A stretch of 64,000 bases of DNA from Datura wrightii (lineage: Eukaryota; Streptophyta; Magnoliopsida; Solanales; Solanaceae). Positions within the stretch are counted from its first letter, which is position 1, and each line of letters opens with the position of its first letter. The DNA lies in NCBI GenBank assembly GCA_035772735.1, contig JASDFA010000011.1, forward strand, positions 1-64,000, read 5' to 3'. The notes beneath the pieces are model-generated. The model ran no database searches. It had not been told where the DNA came from and saw only the letters and a program-made list of their open reading frames with translations. Shown piece after piece: positions 12,501-23,707 of the stretch. The translations under genes and the position numbers were made by a program.

Positions 12501-13125
12501 TTCGAACAGATCTATTCTGGATTTTTTGGTTTCTGAATCCAAATTTTGAAATATATATGAAGTTCCTGTCTTTATAGCATTTATCAAAGAATCTTGTTGC
12601 TGAATTCACCTTAAAAGTTGCAGTCTGAACATGCAATGGAATTAGTTTTCTTGGGGCAATAATAGTTTCTGGTAAGATTCTAGGAGTAGGAAGAATGAGG
12701 TACATCATGTGTTCCTTCATAGGTTACAGAAGTACTGGCTGAAAGGCGAGAAAACGGGGACCTCAGAAGTGATGGCAGTCCTCCCAGGATATCCTGACAA
12801 TATCAGACCAAATGAAAGAGGTGAATTTTGGGTAGCAATCCACTGTCGCCGCACAACTTACAGCTATGTAAATTCCAAATACCCCCAACTCCGTCTATTC
12901 TTGCTGAAGCTTCCTATCCCAATAAACCTCCGATCCCTCTTGTACCTCGGAGGCCAGCTACAAGCTATTGTTGTGAAGTATAGCGCTGAAGGTAAGCTGT
13001 TGCAGATATTGGAAGATGGACAAGGGAAAGTAGTTAGAGCTGTAAGTGAGGTTGAGGAGAGAGATGGCAAGCTTTGGATGGGAAGTGTGTTGATGCCATT
13101 CATAGCAGTTTACCAACTAGAATAA
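9543..13125 (+). CDS. SSL3: Strictosidine synthase-like protein (SSL3 type)
   Basis: Predicted six-bladed beta-propeller protein of the strictosidine synthase-like family, also described as adipocyte plasma membrane-associated protein-like. Exons: 9543-9874, 11226-11501, 12013-12180, 12723-13125 (stop TAA). All three introns split an AGG Arg codon after its second base. The product is 392 aa, close to the length I recall for Arabidopsis SSL3. The frame is open upstream to about 9483 but has no ATG there, so the ATG at 9543 is the start. The N-terminus has a hydrophobic segment (about residues 4-19) ahead of GLDPFKHS, a probable signal peptide or anchor. Typical blocks are QGPESIAFDPQGRGPYTG, GRPLGLRFDKRTGDLYIADA, NDLDIDDEGNVYFTDSS (about 181-197), DSGRVLRYNPSTKQTT, LQFPNGLSLSKDGSFF and DGKLWMGSVLM. 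Plant SSL proteins tested so far lack strictosidine synthase activity, so no alkaloid role should be assumed. It diverges from SDH6. Confidence 0.95.
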
Positions 13126-13916
13126 AAAGAGTTTAGTATCTCTTTTACTTTCTTTCACCATTGATCTGTTTTCTTTTACTTTCTCTGAGGATTGAACAGG
13201 ACAAAATGCTCTTTTTTTGGTTCTTCATGTTTGTTTGTAGCATCTATTTTGTGAGAATAATTCTCATAAAGATCGTCTGAAATGTTTCAACATTTTTTCT
13301 GACTCTTCTAGATGTGTTTACATAAAGAAAATTGAACATATCTCATAGAAGATTTGCTCAGTTCTTGCATTATTTGGATACTTGATAAGTTGGAAGGTAC
13401 AAGCAATAGAAAAAATACGTCAATCTACTGAAATATTGATATGCTACAAGTGAATATTTGCGACAACAATTAATAGGGGTAGCTTAAATAAGTTTAGATA
13501 AACAAGGTACTTGGTAATAAGGTTTGAAAATCAAAGGTCCCAAGCCCATTTCAGCCTGTTTGACAAAAAATTTGATAAGTCAAAAATGTTTTTTTTTTTT
13601 TTTTTATTTTTAAAATGCTCATGCTAGAGAGTGAAAAGTTTGATAACCATATAGGAAATAATTAAGTGTTTTTTGAAGAATAGCAAAAATGTTTTTTCAT
13701 AAAATGAAAAAAAAAATCTCCTTATTAACACTTTTAGGACCTTGCCTAAGCACAATTGCTATTTCTTAAGAGTATTTTTTAAAGAACATTTTTTAAAATA
13801 AGTATATTTTAAAACACTTTGAGAATCTTATTCAAGAATAAATTACTACTTTAATATTGATAAAAATGTCTTTGAATTAATTAATTAAATGCAAGTTGTT
13901 ATTCACCAAAAATACT

Positions 13917-14490
13917 ATGGACGGGCATAGTTTAGATCACTCCGAAATTTAATTTTTTTTGGATATTTAGTTTGGATTATGGATTGAATTTGAATTTTAT
14001 TTTTAAAATATATGAATTTTAAATTGGATATCGAATTAGTACTTCGAATTTTTGGATATCAGAAAATTAAAATTTTTGTATCTTATATTCAATCCTACCC
14101 ATATCAAATATGTTCAATACTAATTAGTCTAATTTTTAAACGTCCAATAGATTTGTATCCTACAACTCTACCCATTATAGTATTAACTTCAGTATGAAAG
14201 TACACGACATGAGCATTTGGGTGACCTCAATCGTTATTAACCATAGAATGTTATACATTTTAAGAAGCAAACTATTAGGTAAATTGAGACAGTTAATTAT
14301 TATGATCTGCTTAAAGGCTCAAAAATATCAAAACCGAATATTCAAAATGATTAATTTCAGAATCAAACTTAAAAAACTTCAATCAATCTGATCTTATTTG
14401 AATTAAATTCAAATAATAATTTTTTCAATTAAAAAATTAAAATTTTTATATTCAATTCAAACTGCTCGAACCTCCACCGTGAAAGAAATA
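13917..14490. mobile_element. Degenerate hAT-MITE-like remnant
   Basis: The left end reads GGACGGGCATAGTTTAGAT. It is followed by repeated GGAT/GAAT motifs ("ggatatttagtttgg", "aattggatatcgaat") and, near the right end, their inverted counterparts ("aaaaccgaatattc", "attcaattcaaactgc"). This is the same internal style as the well-preserved element at 39790-40453. The right terminus is not recognisable and I found no target duplication, so the limits are approximate. Confidence 0.4.
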
Positions 14491-14940
14491 CTTTTCAAAA
14501 TGAGGAAGCTTGGCCCAAACAATCTATAAATTGCATAGGTTAGTTTTGTATGCACAGTACAGTTGTTTTAATTCCTACAAGGTGTCCCAATTTCTCAAAA
14601 TTGGGAGCTGCAATTACATCCCAAATAGTGTAAAATGTGATGTATCGTGTCGTTGAGAAATAAGTTATTTCGCTTCAATATGAGATAAAAATAACATTAT
14701 AATTTCGAGATAACTATTTCAAAATAAATTATCTCAAGAATTTTTTTCGATCAAACTTAGAATAAATTCATCCAAAAATTAATTTTGAAACTATTTATTC
14801 TTATCCATCGTACCAACCCCTAAAGAATATATACAAGACAGCCCTAGTCTAATCAATTGAACCATTACTTACAATTCTTTTACTTTTCAGGTGAAGCATG
14901 CACATTGACTGTAGTAGTTGAGTTTTGTAAAATTTACAAT

Positions 14941-15125
14941 GCATTTGGTACGAGGGATAAGAGATAGTTAATTTGGAAATGAGTTTATTTTACATTTAAT
15001 TAAAATAACTTATTTTGAAATTAATTATTCCTAAATTATACTATTATTTTTATTCATATTGCATAAGATAACAATACTGAAATAACAAATTTCAAAATCA
15101 CTTATTTCCAATCAAAAGAGCCCTA
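14941..15125. mobile_element. Short MITE-like element
   Basis: About 185 bp, bounded by GCATTTGGTACGAGGGATAAG-type sequence on the left and CAATCAAAAGAGCCCTA on the right. The right end inverted gives a TAGGGCTCTTTTGATTGG-like terminus, which pairs loosely with the left GCATTTGGTACG. It also carries several "aataacttattttgaaat"-type internal palindromic words. No target duplication was established, so the family is not assigned. Confidence 0.35.
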
Positions 15126-16469
15126 ATAGTGTAAATAAATTCCTTTCTCTTTAATAATGTAAAGTTAGTGATAAGGAATTAATCTGAGGTCATTGTTATG
15201 TAATCAATTATTAGAATTGGTATATCACTATTCATTACTATGTCCAAAATTCCAAAATAATTTATGTGAATAGCCTTCTTTACATGAACTAAAAGGGTCC
15301 GACATAACCTACTTCAAGTGTAGTAATCCGGGAACCAAATTACATCAATTTTAATTAAAATTTTTAAAATATATTTTATCGTATTAATATGAAAAAGATT
15401 ATAAAATCTAACAATTAATTTTAAAAAATTATCTTAAAGCAAAACGTGATAAATAAAAGTGAATTGCGAAGTAGATTTTAGCCTCCTTTAATTAATGGTC
15501 TTCACATAATTCATCTCATTGTTTTTCATTAATTTTTCTTTTTTATTTATTGAGCAAAAGAACATTAGAGTACTGAAAAAGTGAGAATCATTTGGAACAT
15601 GAAAAATGTTTTTCTTCTTTTCTTACCATTTTTTAAATTATCCTTTTTAGCAATTATCATAGAAGAGAAAGAGAGAAGCAATAGAGTAGAATGATCGATA
15701 ATTATCATATTTCTGAAGAACATTTTTGCTCAAAAATATTTTCTAGAATTGGTTGGTCGTTACTGAAAAAATATTTTTTGCACAACAAAAATTACATATA
15801 TAGAAGATTAATAAGAATACATTAACAAATTGGAGATTAATCTCATCGAGTCTTTTCACAAAACAATATTAATAATAAATAACATTTAAGTGTTAGTTAA
15901 AGTAAGAAATATAAAATTAAAAGTTAAGATAATTGTACCGAAAATGACTTACGCTTATAAATGCACATAGGTTATTTTTCTCCTTTTGATGTGAAATGAT
16001 GATTTATAATCTTTTTTATTTGCCAAACACCAAAAGAAAAGTTATCTTAAAAATAAATGACTTTCATTATCATACTAAACAAATGAAATTTCTAATTTAT
16101 AACTTAGGCTATGTTTTCGCATAAATTTAAATTAGTCGGAATAATGAAAAAGTGATCAAATTTCTATCGTTTAGTGTTTTTTGGTGGAAATTGCAAAATT
16201 GCAATGTTTAATTTTTGTGTGTGCAAAAGAATTTAAGTTTTTATTATTCATTATTATAAGTAGCAGAATGACGCATTCATATTACCAAATGCACTGCACT
16301 AAAAGTCTTCTTTTTTCCTATGCTTTGGACACTGACTTTTCATACCAAATACAACTTACAAACAATTGAAAACTATATAATTATTGAGCTTTGTCACTTT
16401 ATATATGGGAAATAAAATTGACACCTTTCTTTTTCTATTCTTTATTTTATTTTATTTTGAAGCTAGAAA

Positions 16470-17160
16470 TGTCAATGATGCGAGACGGGGCGAATTTAGA
16501 TATAGGTAGATGCTTTGGTGCACTGGTGTTGTGGGGGCGGATTCGGTTCAAAATAAAAGTTAATTATGTGCAAGTTAATATTAAAACTTTTACAGATTTG
16601 GGTGTGGGTGAAAGGCGAATAAATACACGTGAAAATACTATATAGAACACGATGGGTCGGGTTGATTTACAAGTTAAGAAAATTTATGAATTCGCATCTT
16701 ACATTAAATCATACCACTTGCCATTTCGAGCCGAAGCTATAATTTTTTAATGGATTCGAAACAAAAATTAATTATGTGCAAGTTAGGGTTGAAATTCTTA
16801 TGAAAAATAAAAAAATTAACGTGATTGGGGCAAATGGATGCCGGTGTAGGCGAAAAGCGAATAAATACAGGTGAAAATGCTATATAGAACATGGTGGGTC
16901 AGGTTGATATTTACAAGTTAAGAAAAATTTAAAAATCCACACCTCACATTGTACCATATCACTTGCCATCCCGAGCCGAAGTTATATTTTTTTATAATGA
17001 AAATTTAAAAATCCACACCTCACATATTACCATACCACTTGCCATCCCGAGCCGAAGTTATATTTTTATAATGAAAATTTAAAAATCCACACCTCACATA
17101 TTACCATACCACTTGCCATCCCGAGCGAGTTATATTTTTTTATAATGAAATTTTGGTATA
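16470..17160. repeat. MITE remnant with nested tandem repeats (~208 bp and ~75 bp)
   Basis: The left part resembles a hAT MITE start (GTCAATGATGCGAGACGGGGC). Two levels of repetition are visible. A unit of about 208 bp containing "taattatgtgcaagtta", "gcgaataaatacacgtg" and "gggtcgggttgat" occurs at about 16561 and again at 16769. A unit of about 74-76 bp containing "aaaaatccacacctcac" and "cacttgccatcccgag" occurs three times, starting at 16931, 17007 and 17081. The last copy has lost three bases after "ccgagc". There is no coding capacity. Confidence 0.75.
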
Positions 17161-17895
17161 AAGTAATTGGTGAGTTTTTCTTTTATAATTTTTTAAAATT
17201 AATTTGCAGTTGATTAAGACTAAACCTTGATGACTTGGTTCAATCAAACTAAAAATTAAGAAAAGTAATCTACTGGGCCAAACATGTTTATTCTTGGAAG
17301 TGTCACCATTAATTTCCTAATATGGAAACTAAGTTAAAAGTAAAAGAAACTCAAATTTATCAAAATTCAATCTTCTAACGATTAAAAAACTAGTATTAGT
17401 ATTATTAATTAACAGGTTTTTGTAATTATGTTTAACAGGACTCAAATTTGAGAGCATTTCAAGTTTAATTATAGGTGGTTATTTCTCTAAATTATTAGCT
17501 TTATTATTATGGGACCAATCAAAATTAAAAGCACACCTATAAATTTGGATTTAAATTGTATATATACTATTTTTATTTATTATGGAAACTACCTCTAATT
17601 AACCTTTAAAGTGAACTAATAATGGAACGTCCTTTACCCTATCAATGCATATATATAGAAATTAAACTCAGCATTTTGTTAGATGAGAATCTTTATCTCC
17701 TAATTATGTGGTGGGATTTAAGTAGCAAAAGATTTACTTTGTTTTTTAATTGTTCACATCACGTATTCATATTGAAGTCTGAGATTCTGGATTAATTCAA
17801 ATTCGTATTATATTAAAACTCATTAAATTAAAAAAGAAAATGCTTTTTGGTAGAAATTTTTTAATACCCAAAGTTCGAAGCTGTTTTTTTATATT

Positions 17896-18350
17896 TAGAG
17901 GTGGCAAAATCAGCTCATGAGATTATAAGTTACCCAATTTATTCAAGTTTGGGCTGATAATTTACCCGTTCATTTATTAGCTTAGCCCATTTCAGCTCAA
18001 CTCGTATCAGTTCATCAAAGTTTGGGCTGATATTTGACCTAAATTGATTTATGAGAAATCTTGTCAAAATATTTTCAAAAAGACATTATATTTTATTTAA
18101 TATGTTATATTTAGTCATAATAAAAAAAGTATTAATTTTATAAGTTATCAAAAGATTATAAAAGAACAAATAAAGCAATTAAAACTTAATTAGAGTTGGA
18201 CGGGTTGGGTTATGACCCGCATTTTAGCCCATTTCAGCCCAACTCGTTTCAGTCTAAGTAACTTTTGAACGGATTAATAACCCGCTCATTTATTAATTCA
18301 ACCCATTTTAACCCGTCCAAATTCAACCCAACCCGTTCATTTGCTACTTA
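17896..18350. mobile_element. Degenerate hAT-MITE-like element
   Basis: The left end is TTAGAGGTGGCAAAATCAGC. The right end is CAACCCGTTCATTTGCTACT, whose reverse complement begins AGTAGCAAATGAACGGG and so resembles the left GGTGGCAAAAT. The interior has repeated "agcccatttcagc(t/c)caactcgt" words, at about 17984 and 18226. This is the style of non-autonomous hAT elements starting GGGTGGCAA. I found no clean 8 bp target duplication, and a related fragment may continue around 19510-19620. Confidence 0.45.
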
Positions 18351-21300
18351 TACGTATACCTATCGTTGCTCATCCCCTACAAATACTTTATCTGTTTATT
18401 CTTATGAAATAAATATTATTTTGGTAAAAGAAAACTTCCCAAGTTGATATTCAACCGACAAGAGAAAATAGACAATACTAGTAGTGGACTGTACGGATCT
18501 AAGATATTTTTTTTAAAAATATCCATCCAATATCTAATATCCGTATGAAAATCTAATTAAATTTGAGTTTTCATATTTGCAAGACTCATTTTTAGAGATA
18601 GCGCTCTCAATAGATTTTTCTTTTCATTCTTAAAATCTTGAATTTGAAAACACTGATTAAAAATCAAGAGATCTCAACCATCCCGACACAATCCATGTCG
18701 GTACGGATCAAGATATACACTAGGGTTAGTTGCATTTTGGGGTTAAGGTAGAATATAAATGGGTACTAAAAAGGCTTGTTAAAAAAGTGGTCCAAACAAT
18801 GCTGGACACTTTGAAAACAATCCACTACTTCACTGTTTCTATGGTCCCTATTTAAACTGTCATTTGTTGGCTATCGCAGGAACAATTCCGACAATGTTGC
18901 GGAATTCGATTAGATTGAAGAAAATATAATTTGCAAATATTCATATTTATTTGAGAGTAATCCATAATATATGTTTCTTTTTATTTCGTGCATGTCTTTT
19001 GTATATGAGTTTATATATAGTAAAAAGAAATTCAGTTAATTTTTAAGTGATATCACAATTAAAAGGGGCCAAAAATAGATCTTTAAAAACTGATCTCACA
19101 GGACAATTTTTTTAGCATAAAATTTATTTATTTATTTATTTATTTTTTTACAAAAAACAACCTTTCAAGATTGGTTTTAATTTTTTTTTAGCAATATATA
19201 TATATATATGTATATGACCCTAGAATAGGATAAGGTGGAATATGAAATTTTACGGTAAAAGTAAATATGAATTGTTTTTTGGAGGATAGGGGCAAATATG
19301 ACTCTAGAGTTGGATAAGAATAACAAATATGTTGAAGACACGGAGATTTAATGGTGTAAGGGTAAATATAACTTTGTTAAATATAAGGTCAAATATGACT
19401 TTAAAGTTGAATGAAAAAGACTAATAAGTTTAAAAAATATAACAAAAGGAAAATATAACTTTTTTGTAAATATATACGGGCAAATATAATCTTTTTTTGT
19501 TAAAATTTTATAAAAATTGAGTGAGTTGAGTTATGACATGCATCTTCATTAATCCATTTCAATCCAGTAACATTTGAGTGGATCAATAGCTTGCTTATTT
19601 ATTAACATTTGACATGACAGCACTTGAACCAAATAAAGATATTAACAAGCAAACTAAACAGTTGATGAGTAACAATACAACTAGTTAAATAGAAATATTA
19701 ACCTACTTCCGTTCTAGTAGATCATAATAAAACACAAAATCAGATGACAATATTCCATCAATTAAAATGATGATTTAAGTAGACTTTAAGTTTGGAATCA
19801 TCTAGTAATTTTTTAAAATATTTATTTTGATCCACGGTCAACTCAACCAACTTCATTCAAGCTTCAGGGACTAGCACGTTTATTTGGGTCGGGCTAAAAA
19901 TCTCTTTTTTTAGAGCTCCAAAAATCACAATCCAACACTATCGAATTATGAATTGGGTTGCGTCAGCCTACCAAGTCCAGCCCATATTGATAGCTCTAAG
20001 ATATTTTAAATAAAATTCAAATATATCTCGGTAAATTTAATTTTTGAAAGCAAACTATAGCTTACGCTTTACTTGTTACACTTTAATTGTTCAAACTCTC
20101 GCAATTTATTTATAGAACAATAAAACTAAATTAAGAGGCCGTTTGTACATGTCAGTAATTTTAAAATTAAAATTTTTATTTAAATATATAATTTAAGAAA
20201 TTTTCTGATAAATATAATACTCTGCAATTTTCTAATCAAATGCCATTGTAATTAAGTAACGTGTAACATATGTGTGTGCTGTCAAATCAAAAAAACAAAA
20301 AACCTTTGCTGTTTGCATGTATGCTGTCACGTTCATATGTTTTCTACGATTAAGGAACAATTAAAAGTTCTTTTTTGAAACCAAAAAAAATCATCAGACT
20401 CAAAGTCAATCCCCTAATCCAAATTTTTAGTTTATGTTTTAATTAATTACCTTCAAAATCTTTTGGATTATCGTCTTCTGTTTCTTCATCTTTCTACAAA
20501 TTATATTAAATTATTCATATATGGCTTTTCTCCCTCTTATTATGTCACATTGTTACTAATTAATTGGATTTTTTTTCTTTCTAAATCTAGTTGAGATCGG
20601 CTTGAACAACTGACATTATCAAAAAAAATTAAATATTATAATCTTAAATTAAAAATATATAAATATATTTAAAATGTCTTTGTAATTTTAAACATATCAA
20701 ATAGAATATTAGATATAAAATTTACTGAACGAATAAAAAAAAGTTAAAACGAAGAAAGTAATATAAGTATTCCTTTTGTTGTTGTTTAATAGGTAGGTAG
20801 ATGTGGCCTGGATCTAACCTCCATAAATTACACTACTAGGCTATTAACCATTCAGCCACAAAAAAAGTAGTAGCATATCTGAATCTAATTGGGGTTAGCG
20901 TTAATGAAGGAATCAAATCCGAAAAAAGAGGACTTTTAGTTGTAAAATATCTAATGAAACTGTCGCTGGAATTGAGATCTTAATCAAAGAGAAAGATCTT
21001 ATTCGATGAAATAATCGACATATATATTCTTTGATTCAAATATTATCATTATAAGCAAAGGCATAGTTACATTTAGTTTTTGAAAAGATCAATTCTCTTC
21101 AGTGAAATGATTTTTTTGTACTAACATATTTATATTATACTTTGAGATGTTGCTCTAAATTTTTAAGTCACGAAAGAAATAATTTATTTGAACAATGAAG
21201 CTTATTTTTTAGCATTAAGGCGTGTTTGTGAAAAACAGAAGTTATTTTTTTCATTTTTTTTTCTCATACTATTTGATTTTATCCTTGTAATTAAAAAAAA

Positions 21301-21451
21301 AGAATATATTAAAAGAAAATAAAACACAATGTATATGTATTGACACCTTTCACCATAGATTGTACATCAATTTGTCAAATTGCTCCCATGAAGTGGACTC
21401 ACATACACTCTATCTTTCTTGATGAAGTGAGTATGGACTATGGAGGAGGTA

Positions 21452-21968
21452 AGGGGTAGTTTTGGTACGCTAGACAATCATGGATAATTTTGAAATAAAA
21501 ATTTAGTATTATTTTATCTGTTTATTTGATATATTATTAACTATGATAAGTTATATTAAAATTAATATATAATTAGTATCAAAATAAATTAATTTTGTTA
21601 GAGGGTGGATAATAGCATCAGAATTAATTATTTCGAAATAAAATAATAAAAATAACAAAAATATCCGTAAGATTCCTCAATTTTTTTTCCTATTAAATAA
21701 GGCGGAAAGTATTTTTATAAACAAACAACTTCTTGAAGTTTTTTTCAAAAAAAAAAAAAGAAAAATTCTTGACAGACATTTTTATAAACAAACACTAGAA
21801 ATTATGTAATACATGTTATTTTTACTATAACAAATCAAATAATAAATATAAAATAAAATCAAAGTAAATAATGACGATATAACTACGATATAACTGAATC
21901 TCAATATATAACTAATTTCAATATAATTTATTTCAGCATAACTTGTGTTCTAACCAAACGGCCCTGAG
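21452..21968. mobile_element. Possible MITE with GGYCGTTTGGTT-like ends
   Basis: The left end is GTAGTTTTGGTACGCTAG and the right end is CTAACCAAACGGCCCTGA, which inverted begins TCAGGGCCGTTTGGTTAG. This terminus type is shared with the element at 42009-42455. The interior is A/T-rich. The two ends match only over the TTTGGT core and no duplication was found, so this is a weak call. Confidence 0.3.
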
Positions 21969-22608
21969 TGTTTAAAATATAGCTTCAGTATTTGTAATTC
22001 CTCTCTTTCTTTCTTTCTGTATATATAAACATTCCAAAAGCATTAATGTATCGCCCCCCTCGTCCGCTTCACATAAAGCAGAGTGGTCACTTAACCAGAT
22101 GCACTCCCACCCACTCATTCATTCAATCATAACACCTCCCAACCCCTCCCCCCACCAACCCCCAACATTAAAGGATTCATTTTACCTTTAACAATTTTAA
22201 AAGAAAACTTTTTTTTTTGTTTTGTTTTTAATGGATTTATAAGTTGATTTTGTTAAAAGAAGTATTACACGAAAATGCAATTTAAGATGTGACAACTGAA
22301 AATAGATAAGTTTAATTACCGTTTTAGTCTAAGTTAGGAATTAATACGATATATCATATATAGAAGCTTATTTATAATTACCTCATAAACTTAATTATAT
22401 AATTTTTATACTACGATGATGTGATGATTAAACATGGATTTTATATATAACCGTATAAGCGTAGTGTTTATCGGAGAGATTAATCGTTTACATTGTGTGG
22501 CTAAAATTTTGAAATAATAATTACACTTACTAATAAGTAGTAAATAGTTATTTATAAGGTTGGTGTTCTTAATTTTTGCATATTACTCTATTAATTACAC
22601 TAGGTATA

Positions 22609-22950
22609 TGTTGAAGAATAAAAAAAGTTCACATCGGTGGTTAATGAGAGATTAGGGGTCTCTTTATATAGACTTGGGCAATCCTCTCCTCATAAGCTAG
22701 CTTTTCGGGTTGAGTTAGGCCCAAGATCTATTCTTTACATGGTATCAGAGCAGGACCCATCTCGCCCGATGTTTGACCTTCAAATTAAATTGCCCGGGCA
22801 CCAGATGTCCAGTGCTGGATGTGGGGTGGGGTATTGAAGAATGAAAAAAGTGTCACTTCGGTGGTTAATGAGAGATGAGTGATCTCCTTATATGGACTTG
22901 TACAATCCTTTTCTCATAAGTTAGAACTAAAATTCATTTCTTAACCATAT
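22609..22950 (+). mobile_element. TRIM (terminal-repeat retrotransposon in miniature)
   Basis: The first LTR (22609-22739, 131 bp) starts TGTTGAAGAATAAAAAAAG and ends TTCTTTACA. It is followed directly by the tRNA-Met primer binding site TGGTATCAGAGC (22740-22751), a 92 bp internal region ending in a G-rich polypurine-like tract (about 22817-22831), and a second LTR starting at 22832 with the same "tgaagaat...cggtggttaatgagagat" order. The second LTR is damaged: TA replaces TG at its start, and about 18 bases are missing near its 3' end. No gag-pol is present, so mobility would have depended on another element. Confidence 0.82.
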
Positions 22951-23088
22951 AGATATGCATGAACTTCGGTGGTTAATGAGAGATGAGTGATCTCCTTATA
23001 TGGACTTGTACAATCTTTTTCTCATAAGTTAACTTTTTGAGTTGAGTTAGAACTAAAATTCATTTCTTAACCATATAGATATGCATGA
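22855..23088 (+). repeat. Tandem duplication of TRIM LTR
   Basis: The second LTR plus its 3' flank is present twice in direct orientation: copy 1 from 22855 and copy 2 from 22963, both ending in "ccatatagatatgcatga". The copies are almost identical except that copy 2 keeps an extra 18 bases ("actttttgagttgagtta") that copy 1 lacks. The missing piece is bounded by a repeated "gtta", which suggests slippage. Near-identity points to a recent duplication compared with the age of the first LTR. Confidence 0.8.
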
Positions 23089-23262
23089 TGGAGAAATTGT
23101 TTTCTTGATTTTTATAAAAAAAGTTAAAAAATTTTGACAAGTGATTTCATTTTTAAATATGAGATACCTCAAAATTATTTTGTTCCGTTTAAATTATAAA
23201 AAGATAAAAAATCTCATTTTCTTGATATGTTTTTTTTTTATGCATGACAACAATAATACCAC

Positions 23263-23345
23263 TATATATGATGATCCCACTACTTCCTTCACTCACTTCT
23301 CATCCTTCATCCCCCACCCCCACCATCCCACCCCACCCCACCCCT
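23263..23345 (+). promoter_or_regulatory. Candidate YABBY2 core promoter
   Basis: A TATATAT motif (23263-23269) lies about 440 bases upstream of the YABBY2 ATG. It is followed by a C-rich stretch (about 23309-23345) and then a long pyrimidine-rich leader up to the start codon. This is the arrangement expected of a plant TATA promoter with a pyrimidine-rich 5' UTR. A TATA motif is common in such AT-rich DNA, so the assignment is weak. Confidence 0.25.
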
Positions 23346-23707
23346 TTGCTCCAATACCGACCAGACCAGTCCAATCCCATCTATCTCTTCACCTCTAATA
23401 TGTGTTGTTTTGTACCCTTTCTTTCTCTCATCCCTCCTCCTTACTAGCCTTTTCTTCCCCTTTTCCCCCATCTTTTGTAGGTCTTTTTTTAACTCTTTGC
23501 TAGCTAGAATTTCATAACATGATGAACATTGCACACATATTTCTTGATTTGGACACACCTTTTAATAATTAATTCTCACCCTTCTTTTCTTTTAGTTTGT
23601 TTTCTTGATTCTTTCTTCTTTCTTTTAAGTAAATTCAGAGCTCGTCCTTGATCCGTCTCTTCTTCGATCCGTGATTCCCGGGCTAAAAAGAAACCTTAAA
23701 AAAAAAA

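Larger units (their letters stand above)
13126..23707. other. 10.6 kb gene-free interval upstream of YABBY2
   Basis: No gene is supported between SSL3 and YABBY2. The interval is strongly AT-rich and holds remnants of small DNA elements (about 13917-14490, 14941-15125, 16470-17160, 17896-18350, 21452-21968), a TRIM with extra tandem copies (22609-23088), and low-complexity A/T stretches. It presumably contains the YABBY2 promoter and the SSL3 3' flank. The last 450 bases before the YABBY2 start are pyrimidine-rich. Confidence 0.6.

Noticed and set aside
9543..13125. Strictosidine synthase with alkaloid-pathway role
   Set aside because: The sequence matches the SSL3 branch, whose members are not known to make strictosidine, and no other alkaloid gene is nearby.
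16926..17150. CRISPR-like direct repeats
   Set aside because: The units are contiguous 75 bp tandem copies without spacers, in plant nuclear DNA.
22609..22837. Coding frame over the TRIM (LTR and internal region)
   Set aside because: It is explained fully by LTR, primer site and purine tract, with no gag or pol motif.
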